Assembly (NCBI GenBank): GCA_950097015.1
Contig: CATNEN010000007.1
Coordinates: forward strand, 9,983,001-10,047,000
From: Macrostomum hystrix
Taxonomy: Eukaryota > Platyhelminthes > Macrostomidae
Direction: 5' to 3'
Length of the DNA stretch: 64,000 bases
In this document: positions 28,401 through 40,400 of the stretch, one piece after another
How positions within the stretch are numbered: the first letter of the stretch is position 1
Layout: every line of letters begins with the position of its first letter
Program-made: the position numbers and the translations under genes
Notes under the pieces: model-generated
Databases searched by the model: none
What the model was told of the DNA's origin: nothing
The model's input: the letters and a program-made list of their open reading frames with translations, nothing else

Positions 28401-31400
28401 TGGAGGATCATTGTCAACTGGGGGATCATTGTCAACTGGGGGATCATTGTCAACTGGGGGATCATTTTCAACTGGGGGATCATCATCAACTGGGGGATCA
28501 TCATCAACTGGGTGATCATTGTGAACTGGGGGATCTTTGTCAACTGGGGGATCATTGTCAACTGTGGGATCATTGTCAACTGGGGGATCATTGTCAAATG
28601 GGGGATCATTGTCAACTGTGGGATCGTTGTCAACTGGGGGTTCATTGTCAACTGGGGGTTCATTGTCAACTGGGGGATCATCATCAACTGGGGGATCATC
28701 ATCAACTGGGTGATCATTGTGAACTGGGGGATCTTTGTCAACTGGGGGATCATTGTTAACTGTGGGATCATTGTCAACTGGGGGATCATTGTCAAATGGG
28801 GGATCATTGTCAACTGTGGGATCGTTGTCAACTGGGGGTTCATTGTCAACTGGGGGTTCATTGTCAACTGGGGGATCATTGTCAACTGGGGGATCATTGT
28901 CAACTGGGGGTTCATTGTAGCTTTAAAAAGCTGTAAATTCAGCTGCTAAAAAGTATATACTAGACGAATTAAAAGTATTTCTGCTCCCCGAAGGGGGGCA
29001 AAACTTGCTAGTTACTTACTAAAACTTTGACTGATTTATTATGTATTAATTAGATATCAAACGCCGCCGCAATTGCCTTCTTCTCACGCACTAATTTCGA
29101 TGATAAGCTTCAATTGCATTGTTATAGCTCGTATTAATAAATTTCTTTATTGCTAATTGCCTGTTTAACTGTTAGCTTGCATGCTCCGCCTAACGATGCA
29201 CTTTATAGTTTTCAAGCCAGCCTGTAGTTTTTTGGCTGTCATGATGTTCGGCATTGTAAATCGATACAAAAGCTGCGAATTTTGGAGTTGAGCGTATTCA
29301 AAGACACTAATTGCCCCCCCCCCCGGACCAAGACTCGAAATTCAGACCTCTCGGTAAGGATTCTCCTCCGAAATTGGGAATAGCTAAACTACACAAAAAG
29401 CAGTTCAGTGGACTCCAGATGCCTAGAAAATTCTCATGGAGAGCAGAGGAGCTCTTGTGACAGCAGAAATTAACTGGCCCACAGCGAGGATTTCGTCCTG
29501 CGCGTCACTGCAGCCGGTTTCGATTTAGGAACTTCCCCAGCCGCGGCGGAGCTCGCACTGGAATTCGCGTGCTCGGGTGGTTACGCAACGCTGATTGAGC
29601 AGTCGGAGAGGAGAAGAGGCGAAGACTGAGTGGGCAATAAACTGGTCCGAGATTTGCATGCAGCGACATTCGGAGTGTGGCGGGCCTAATGGCAGAGCGC
29701 GCAGCTCTCGTTTTTAATCCACAAAAATACCCCCCACTCCAGAGTTATCCGAAAATCCAGGCAGCCGCGAGTGTGGGAGAATAATCCCCAACAAGATTCT
29801 CCTCTTCTCACTGCTCCGAGATTACAGAGAAATCTCCCAAAATGGGCCGCGCGACGATAAAAATGCGAAAAAAGTTCGCAAAGCTGGAGAAAGCGCTGGG
29901 GTGTGACATTGCATCCGATCTGCTTCACTGCAATGTCCAGCCCCCGTGCCCCAACCTCACCCCGCCCAGATTACCGTGACCTTCGACGATCACGTGATAC
30001 GAAACCTAACGGTGGAGCGGGGCGGCCTGCTGAGCATCAAGACCATCTACCTGGGCGGGTTCGGCTCGCTGCTGCCAGGTCTACTCGGAAGCGAGACCGA
30101 GGACTTCTTCGTTGGCTGCATGCGCGAGGTGAGACCAGTTTTGGCTGAGCTATCTGAGTCTGCTGTGCGCTTGGCAGCAATTTTTACAGAACCTGACCAG
30201 CTCTGGAAATCCCACTCCTTAAATCCCGTTTCTCAACGTCAGGCAGTGTACACTTTCACTGTGCCTTGGAGGTTGGCCCTCAAGGGCGTAAATTGCACGA
30301 CAAGCCCCCAAGCCTTCTCTCCGCGGCTGGGCCCCAAAAATGTGGCCTTGTCCAAACTGTGTGTGTCAAATGTGTCCAAACTTAGGGACATTGATGCGAG
30401 AGGCAGACGCGTGAACCGCTCTTTCACCGACCCCCCACCCCCACCCACTTCCCAGACTCGGGATCTGAGTCACCCAGGACCCCTCCCCAAACTCGGATCT
30501 GAGTCGCCCAGGACCCCTCCCCAAACTCGGATCTGAGCCACCCAGGACCCCCTCCCTAAATTCGGGATCTGAGCCACCCAGGACCCCCTCCCCAAACTCG
30601 GGATCCGAGCCCCCCAGGACCCACTCCCCAAACTAGGGATCCGAGCCCCCCAGGACCCACTCCCCAGACTCGGGATCTGAGCCACCCAGGACCCTCCCCA
30701 AGCTCGGGATCCGAGCCCCCTAGGACCCACTCCCCAAACTAGGGATCCGAGCCCCCTAGGACCCACTCCCCAAACTCGGGATCCGAGCCCCCCAGGACCC
30801 TCCCCAAACTCGGGATCTGAGCCACCCAGGACCCTCCCCAAACTCGGGATCCGAGCCCCCCAGGACCCACTCCCGAAACTAGGGATCCGAGCCCCCTAGG
30901 ACTCTCCCCAAACTAGGTATCCGAGCCCCCCAGGACAATTACCAGACATAGCATGAGACCTGAAAGTATTTCGCATACCTTTGCTATAATATTGCGGCCT
31001 TTGATTGCCCCACGAGCAGGGCTGTCATTTATTCATGGGCGAAGCTAGCAAGCATATAAGACAGGCCGGATCCAAGCTCATTCGCCGGCTCCCGACAATG
31101 CACAGCCCCCCACTCCCAGCTCCCATCTGCCCCTGTCTCCTCACAAATCGATCTGAACTTCGGACTCGGCTTGGGATCCAGAGAAAATCCAGGAATCCCC
31201 CGCTCAGCTCGTTAGCCGCCCGCATCCGCCCTTTCCTAGAAATAGGGGAGCCCCACCTAGACCGATCGATTTTCTAAGAAAACGGCCCCGCTTAACTGGT
31301 TGGCGGCGAACGGCGCTTCGCCCTCACTTTCTTCTTAAGTGGAAGACGGAAAATATCCTAGCCAAGGAGATCCCTATGCATCTGGTCTCAGTGCTGTCTC

Positions 31401-34400
31401 TAAATTACAGAAATTGGGAAATCAATTTTTAGGAAAGACTGAACTTTTACAGAAGAATGATGATCCGTTTAAGAATTGATCAACTTTGGCCGAAAATGCC
31501 TTACCACATACGTCTATCTGAATAGTTCAGACATCCAGACATTCGGACTGTAAGATCAAACCGTGATTGTTCGGAATTTCGAGAATTGCTGGAGATTTCG
31601 AACCGGCATGGGATCTTGGGACTTGTGTGGGATCTTAAGACTTGGAGGGGATCATGGGACTTGGATGGGGATCATGGGACTTGGATGGGGATCATGGGAC
31701 TTGGAGGGGATCATGGGACTTTTAGGGGATCATGGGACTTGGAGGGGATCATGGGACTTGGAGGGGATCATGGGACTTTTAAGGGATCATGGGACTTGGA
31801 GGGGATCATGGGACTTGGAGGGGATCATGGGACTTGGAGGGATCATGGGACTTGTTGGGGATAATGACACTTGGAGGGGATCATGGGACTTGTTGGGGAT
31901 AATGACACTTGGAGGGGATCATGGGACTTGTTGGGGATCATGGGACTTGGAGGGGATCACGGGACTTACAGGGTATCATGGGACTTGGTGGGAACTTTGA
32001 ACGTGGAGGGGATCCTGTATGCAGGGGAGATTGGGTCATTCCCAGAGCTGGTAAGCCTGGCAACCAGAGTTTGTTGACAGCCATGCGCTCTGAGCACTGT
32101 CCCCTGCGACTAAGGAGGTCGCGACCCGACCAGGTTCTGCAGCGAGGGTCAGCGGGCCGTGACTCAGAGGGTCTCTCAGAGATCTCTGAAGGAAAATTTC
32201 CCATAGCTTCCCTGTCTCCTGCTGAAAGCGATCCCGCGGCTCGTCCCGCCCACAGCTGTTCAGGGGGATTGTCTTCCCTTGACCCCGCCTGTCTCGGGAT
32301 GGCGAAACTCGAGAATCGATTTTCGAAGTGCAGAGGAGTCGCGAGGTGGATAGGCCTGGCCGGTGCTGAAGAGGCCTGGGCAGGACCCGAGCCCCACCTG
32401 AGCACGGCCAGTGGCCTCTTGAAAACTAGTTTGAAGCAGGTGAGAAAGTTGCGCAGTGCGGCTTCTGAAAATCTGCGTTCGGGAAGATTCGCATCCGAGT
32501 GTTGACACGACAAAGGGTCAGGACAGCTGGGGAAATGCTCTCGTCATGCTCTTTTGTAGGTTCGCGCTAGAACCTACTAAGTTTTCTTAGTAGAATCAAA
32601 GAAAAAAAACCCGAACCGCAATCATTTTCCTGGCCAGAAACCTAGCGTTCTCATTATCTTAGAAGACCTCAAGATCCCCAGTGTTACAAAATCCCCAAGT
32701 GTTATTAAGATCCCTAGGCTTGTTAAGACTCAAGATCCCAAGATTCTTAAGATCCCCAGTGTTCTAGGATTCCTCAGTGTTTCAAGATCACTTGGATTGA
32801 CACGACTCACGATCCCGCTTTCTTAATATCCCCAGTGTTCTCAAGATAAAAATATTATAAAACGGAAAAGGAATAAAAAATCCCATAAAACGGCCTCTAC
32901 TCTGACCCGCGCAGGCCCGGCTGCAGTCGGGCAGCGCTGATCTGGACATGCTGCGCGTGGCCCGCGACTCACAGCACGGCTTCCGGGCCGTCGGCATGCC
33001 GGCCAACGCCTTTGGAGCCTGCTCGGATCCCGACGTGCTGCAGCCAGTCCGCTTTTCTGGCTCCGGGCACCTCGCAACGTCGCGCCAACCGGCTTCGGCT
33101 GCGCTGACCTCCTTGGCCTTCAGCTTCTCCACCAGCGAGTCGGACGGCCTGCTGGCCTTCCTGGGCAGCAACGGCACAGACTTCCTGGGCTTCGAGCTGC
33201 GGGAGGGCCAGCTGCACCTCCTGCTGGACGCCGGAGCGGGCGTTCTGCACATGCGGCTCACCGGCGCCGATGTGCAGCTGAATCCCGACGGCTTCAACAG
33301 CGTCCGGTTCGGCAACGGCCAGGCAGCAGACGCTGCTAGTAGCCAGCAGGACAGCGACGAGCGCTTCGTCAGCGTCAACGGCCACCGGAGCCGCCTGCCC
33401 GCGCGGCGCCTGAGCAGCTTTCACCGGTTGGACCTCGGTGACATTCTCTACCTGGGCGGCATCCCGCAGCTTCGGCGCTTCACTGCCCCGTCGGAGCTGC
33501 ACTCGGCCGGCCTCGGTCGAGGCTTCGCCGGCCTGATGTCGAACGTCAGTCTCAACGGCGACCCTGTTGACGTTGCCTTCGCGGCGATGCAGCGACCGGC
33601 AGCGTCCGGCGTCGAGGCCGTCGTTGGATTATCGACACGCCGAACGCCTGAGCTGTGCCAGGCGGCGCCGCCACCGTGTAGGAACGGCGGCATCTGCCGG
33701 GTCAGCTGGGACCGCGTCGTGTGCGACTGCTCGGCGACGCTATTCACCGGGCCGACCTGCGAGATCAGTGAGTGACAGATTGATGGAGTCCATGCAGTGA
33801 CAGATTGATGGAGTCCAGTGACAGATTGATGGAGTCTAGTGACAGATTGATGGAGTCGAGTGACAGATTGATGGGGTCGGGTGACAGATTGATGGAGTCC
33901 AGTGACAGATTGAGGGAGTCGAGTGACATATTGATGGAGTCGGGTGACAAATTGATGGGGTCGGGTGACAAATTGATGGGGTCGAGTGACAGATTGATGG
34001 GGTCGGGTGACAAATTGATGGGGTCGGGTGACAAATTGATGGGGTCGAGTGACAGATTGATGGAGTCCCAGATCCAAGTGACAGTTAGTCGAAGGGTTCC
34101 TACACAGCAGTGATAATTGTGCGTCATTGCAAGCCAGGAGCAACAGCTCATCTCTTTGCTCAGAGATAACTCTTAGAAGCAGTTTATCAGCTAATAAACA
34201 GGCAAAGCAGGCAAGCGCCCACCTGTGTGTGTGAGCAGAATGCTCAGCCTCTCAGACCCGCGAAGTGAGCAGCCAGGCAGGCAATGGCAAATCGGATTAG
34301 CTGCCTGCCCCAGCTCTGTCGCCTTCGATTGCCGTGTCTTTCATTTGTCTTCTTCAAAACTGGGCTCCGCATTGGCATGCCGCATTTGACAAATTGGGGA

Positions 34401-37400
34401 ATGCCATCTCTAATGAAGTGCAAACATGCCGCGCCTGCTGCCAGGCATCTATGGAATGATGATGCCCAGAGATACCAGATCCCCAATCGTGCACGAACCC
34501 GAAATCCATAATCATACCCCAGTAAATATGCGGCATAAGGCAGCCCCGCTGATCCGAGCCGACCCGACGGAGCATGGCCGATTTCAGGCCGCTGGATGGC
34601 CGAATTAGCATAGAAATAAGCCGCCAGCTGATGCCGCGCAGGTCTGGGCCCGGCCCGCCCGACAGCACTGCCGGATCTCCGAGCATTGCCAGTTTTGGTA
34701 TTACTGAAATTGCTCTGTCAGCTCAAGTTCGCTAAGCCCGCTCTCCCGCTCTCCCCACTCCTAGCCGCATAGTGTAATCACTCACTCAGCTCAACAGGCC
34801 GATGCCATCACTCTGCCGTGAGTTGTTGGCCATTCCTCTACCACCCTTGCCCTTCTCTCTCTGTTTCCATTCTGTCTGGAGAATACCAAGGAAAGGAGCC
34901 TCCTTAAGATTGGCAACGTGTCACCCAGACATTCTTGACCTTGAGAGCAGCTCAAACCATGCTTCTCTGCTTTCCAAGAGCTCGCAGAGGGCATAAATCA
35001 TCTACTTGAGCTTGCTGCTCCACTGTCGAGTCTTCTCTAAGGCAACTTTCTGCCAGAACAAAAGACTGTCGCCCGGTTCACTTCGGGTCATTTGGCAGCC
35101 CCAAGAATTCGTAAATTTCTCGTGAAGCTCGATGGCTGCTACGATCGCTAGGCCTATGAATGTTTGGACTAGGATTTAAGCCTTGGACTTATTTAGACTT
35201 ATTAGAAGCACGCAACTATCTGTTCTCTAAAATTAGAAAGTGACGTCATAGAAAGTGTTCTAAAAATAGAAACTTCTTTTGTAAGCTTGACGATGACGAT
35301 GACGAAAACTATAACTACATGCATGCAATTCTGAGACATTCAGGATTCACATACACCTGTTCCCCTGTGACACCCACCTCAGAGGCGCCAGTGCTCAAGT
35401 TCGACGGCTCCGGGTTGGCCCGGGTGGCGTTCGCCACTCCGCTGCGCACCCTGGCCGAAAACATCACCGTGCTGTTTCGCACCAACGCCAGCGACGGCCT
35501 GATCTTCGCCACCGCGAACACCAAGTCAGAGACGGGCGACTTTATGCAGCTGCTACTGCTCAAAGGCCGCCTCGTCTGCCGGGTCAACTTCGGAAACTGG
35601 ACAGGGGTGAGCGGCTCCTGCAGTTCCGTTCAGAACTGGCCTGGAACCTGTGACTCGTCAGTCTCTCCTGACGGGTCAGTGGGTCAGTGGGTCAGTGGGT
35701 CAGTGGGTCAGTGGGTCAGACGCAGCCAAATTAAAATCAGTTGGTCAGGCTCCCAAAAGATCAGTCTCTGAAAGTGCTCAGACTCACCTATTCGCGCATA
35801 TTCTCATCCGAAAGTGCTCCTCATCCGGCTACCTAGCGAGTCCATTGCCAGCAGGAGTATTTCTTTTTAAATCCCACTTTCTGCTCCGATCCCATCCTGC
35901 CTGAACTCCTGCCGTCTTTACATCCGCAGCACTTTTCTCCACCGCCTCCATAATCTTGCCGTTCCCAAAGGCCAGCCCGCGAGCGGATTTCGCATTTACA
36001 TCCCAGACTTTTGCCGCCTTTCTGTAGCGCAGCCGGAAGAAACTCGCGGGCGGCAATTTTTGATCAGCCACGATTTTTGAGGATTCGGGAACTCGGGGAT
36101 TATCGATCGACTGTTTTGATTCCCTCATCGAAGCGGGCGCTGTGTTAGGCTCACTGCTTTGTTTATTTGTTAATCTTTTGAAAGCTTCGGCTAACTTTTT
36201 CCACGCATCGGATCCCAGAAAGCCTTCCGGAAAAGCAAGTCCGTCTTTTTAAGGTCCGTGAGTGAAGCTCAGCCGATTTGTGACAGGCAAAACAGACAGG
36301 AACAGACAGGAAGAGACAAGAATAGTCAGAAACAGACAGGAACAGACAGAAACAGACAGGAACAGACAAGAACAAACAGGAACAGACAGGAACAGACAGG
36401 AACAGACAGAAGCAGACAGGAACAGACGGGTCATGCTGAAGGCACAGCATCCGTCGCCCCTTCCGCAGATGCTGCAGGCGGGAAATAGCGAGCTGGGAGA
36501 CAACCGTTGGCACAGCGTGGTCATCCTTCGGCGGGAGGCCAACCTAGAAATCGTCCTGGATGGTCAGCCGAAGTTCACCAGCAGTGAGTTTTTATCCAGC
36601 TGATCTGCAAGCAATGTTTCAGTTATAGTAAATTGTATTTAAACTCATAGCTTCAACTAAAGCCAATTCTAACACAGCTAAACTCCCGCCTGCACTAACA
36701 CCTTTGTCAGGTACATGTAGCGGAATGAGAGCTTGCCATTTTTAGTGCGCTTATTACAATATTACTTGTCAGTTTAGCTTCTCAGCTGTTGCTGCTGATG
36801 CTTAGGCATGACTCTGCATTTGCGAGTGCTTAGGCCTAATAAAATAGGCTCACTAAGTTTTAGCCCCTGAATATTTGCCGATTCTTGATCATTTTGTTAT
36901 GTAATTCGTGTAATATTGATATGAACCTGCCACCCGCCTCTCATCGTGTCATCCCTCACCTGTCCCAGTCAGTTGCCCCAGTTCTGGCATCGGGTCCCTC
37001 ACCTGTCCCTGTCAGTTGCCCCAATTCTGGCATCGGGTCCCTCACCTGTCCCTGTCAGTTGCCCCAGTTCTGGCATCGGGTCCCTCACCTGTCCCTGTCA
37101 GTTGCCCCAGTTCTGGCATCGGGTCCCTCACCTGTCCCTGTCAGTTGCCACAGTTCTGGCATCGGGTCCCTCACCTGTCCCAGTCAGTTGCCCCAGTTCT
37201 GGCATCGGGTCCCTCACCTGTCCCAGTCAGTTGCCCCAGTTCTGGCATCGGGTCCCTCACCTGTCCCTGTCAGTTGCCCCAGTTCTGGCATCTGGTCCCT
37301 CACCTGTCCCTGTCAGTTGCCACAGTTCTGGCATCGGGTCCCTCACCTGTCCCTGTCAGTTGCCACAGTTCTGGCATCGGGTCCCTCACCTGTCCCTGTC

Positions 37401-40400
37401 AGTTGCCACAGTTCTGGCATCGGGTCCCTCACCTGTCCCTGTCAGTTGCCACAGTTCTGGCATCGGGTCCCTCACCTGTCCCTGTCAGTTGCCACAGTTC
37501 TGGCATCGGGTCCCTCACCTGTCCCTGTCAGTTGCCACAGTTCTGGCATCGGGTCCCTCACCTGTCCCTGTCAGTTGCCCCAGTTCTGGCATCGGGTGTC
37601 AAAATGTATTGGTCAGCCCGATGGAAATTGAGTTGCTTCTGCCGGGCAGCTCAAATCTCCTGACCGGAGTCCGTGACCGAACTGTCTCTAAGGCCAAAAA
37701 ATCCCCATGAAGACTGGTGTCCTCGCTCGGGGATTTCTGCTGGCATTTTTTACCGGGCTTCCCCTTCTTCCTCTCAACCTCGATCTCAGGCTGAACGTGT
37801 CAGGCCAGCCAGGTGCTCACCTGAGCTCACCTAAGCCGCATGCAGGTCTCCATTTCTCCTCTCTGTCAGCCATTTTTTATCCCCTCGCCTTAAAAGCTTC
37901 TCTTGGCTCCTCTTCGCGTTGTCGTGCTGAGAAGCCGCAGTGTCCCTTCCACACATTTGCCCCGCCCCCGAGATGAAACCGGAGCAGCCGAGGCCACCGG
38001 CTACTCGGATGTTCGATGTTAATTGTGAAGCCGAATTTGCCACTCATTAGTAGTTGTTTGCGCGTTTTATTGCAGACCGAAGCCGAGGTGCGGTAATCTT
38101 TGAGTCTGAGCTGGGGTGCCAGGCAATCTCATCTAATCTCCGCCGAGCAGACCCGCTCTATTTCGCACGCACTCACGTCATTTTCAGGCTTAGACTCGGG
38201 AACTCGGAGCGACAGAAAGTTGCTGACTGTGACGCACATCTTCATAGGTAACCACCCGGCCATCCACCCGCATGCCCTGCCCACCAGCTTCACAGGCCTA
38301 AAACTTTCCTCTGAGACGTGTTCCTCCTCGCCTTGAGTGGTCCCGGACCCAGCAACAACAGAGACCTGGCATTGACACTCGATTGGTGGTAAAATAAACA
38401 TACTTCGGCAATGGCTGTAGGCATTGTAGCCTTGACGCCTCGATTCGGAGAAATTTCAGATGAAGTGCCAAAGCCAGCTCTCTGGTAATTCCCTGCCCGA
38501 ACATTCGGCGCACCTGCAGACATCCTTCAATGCGTTTGAGTTCCCGCGCCTGTGGCTCCATGTGCCTCTCTTCATGACTATTTAGACTCTATCAGGCTTG
38601 TGCACCGTCTTACTACTTAGAGTACTATGGCTCTATCTATCGCGAGTTAGCTTTTTTGTGTGCTCAACTCGAATTACTCATTTCTGTTGCAGTTTTATAA
38701 ACTTCAAGTGAGTTATTTATTTCTATAGAGGCTTTCTTTGGTCTGAATACTGATCTATGCTAGCCAGCTATCTATTTTATGCGTTTCTGTTAACATTGAT
38801 TCTATACACACACAAATTTATAAGAACTTTTCTTAACCTTAATTGCTCTATTGCTGTGCATTCAAGCCCAAGTGTCCAAATAGATGCGCTTGTTTAGCAA
38901 AATAGTCCAACTTGGGTGAGTAAGAACTTGAATTTGGAGAAGTCAGAAGGTTGCAGAATCGAGGACAATTTAGCCTCAGGTCAAGTGGGAGTACTTGATT
39001 CCTACTAGTGATTAGAGCGTTGGCCTCTCAACCTGAAGGTTGGGAGTTCGATTCCTGACTCCACTGGACCAATCTATGTCCCTCAGCAATGCGCTTAACT
39101 CTGCGCATAAGTAAATGACAAAAATTGTTCCAGTGGAGTCGAGAATCGAACCCCGACCTGTAAGTCATGCGTCCGACGCCCTAGACACTCGCCCCCTACA
39201 GCTACAGCCCCCTACTTTCATTAGGCAATGTAGAATAAGTGCCAATCAGTCATTGTGTACTGGGCGGGGACAGCTGTTTGCTGTTCGCAGACAGCACTTT
39301 GGTCCAGAGTCTGGCGTCCTTCTCACAATGAGGTGGCGCTTGAAACTGACCTACTGCTTATCTGAGTCCCCGCTGATGACGCGAACCGAACAATCCGCAG
39401 GAGTGCTGAGCAACCCGAGGGACTACAAACTGCTGGAGACATCCGACATCAGCCTGGGCCGTCGCTTGGACGGCGCTGGCGACTCCTTGGAGGCGCGGCC
39501 CTACTTCGTCGGCAGCCTTGCCCAGTTCAGCTTCAACAATGTCCGCTACTTCGAGCGCGATGCACAGCTGGACGCTGCCACCACGCTCGAGGTGACCGCC
39601 AGAGTCGACGACAGTCCCGTGGAGGTCGTCCTGCCCTTTACGCTGCGCAGCTCCGCCGCCTACGCGGAGCTGCCGCCGCTGCGCCTGTACGATTTGTTCC
39701 GCATCCGCCTCAGCCTGCGAACCAGCCAGAGCTCCGGTCTCCTGCTGCTCAACGCTGGCCGCGGCGGGGGCCAGCTGGCCGACTTCTTCCTGCTGGAGCT
39801 GCTGGACGGCAGGTGTGCGCTGACTGCCTTCCGCTGAGGGCTTTCTCACACCTGCCAACCCAATCAGACAGTCACAACTCTCACCTGCCAACCCAATCAG
39901 ACAGTCACAACTCACACCTGCCAACCCAATCAGACAGTCACAACTCACACCTGCCAACCCAATCAGACAGTCACAACTCACACCTGCCAACCCAATCAGA
40001 CAGTCACAACTCTCACCTGTCACTTTAATCAGTCACACAAATCACACCTGACACTTCAATCAGTCACACAAATCACACCTGACACTTCAATCAGTCACAC
40101 AAATCACACCTGACACTTCAATCAGTCACACAAATCACACCTGACACTTCAATCAGTCACACAAATCACACCTGACACTTCAATCAGTCACACAAATCAC
40201 ACCTGACACTTCAATCAGTCACAAATCGCATCTGTCTGTTGGGATCAGACGGTCAAGCTCGAATGCTCCATTCCCTCACCTGACTCTCATCCAGAATCCG
40301 GCTCGCCCTGAACGCCGGGTCGGGTCTGGCTGAGCTGAAGCTCGGCGAGTCGCTCAACGACGACCGCTGGCACGAGGTGGAGGTTCGCCGCACCGCGCTG

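Larger units (their letters stand above)
37601..39400. other. Rest of intron 7
   Basis: Unique sequence of about 1.8 kb. It contains two inverted SINE-like tRNA-related segments at 39001-39110 and 39127-39198; otherwise nothing recognised. Confidence 0.6.

Noticed and set aside
25205-28918. CRISPR-like direct repeats
   Set aside because: Units are contiguous without unique spacers, and the window is animal DNA.
31040-31070. GCATATAAGACAGG as a TATA box of an internal neurexin promoter
   Set aside because: No signal-peptide exon with a compatible donor follows before exon 5.
39001-39075. Functional tRNA gene
   Set aside because: A and B boxes are present, but the anticodon stem and acceptor stem do not pair; a SINE-like origin is more likely.
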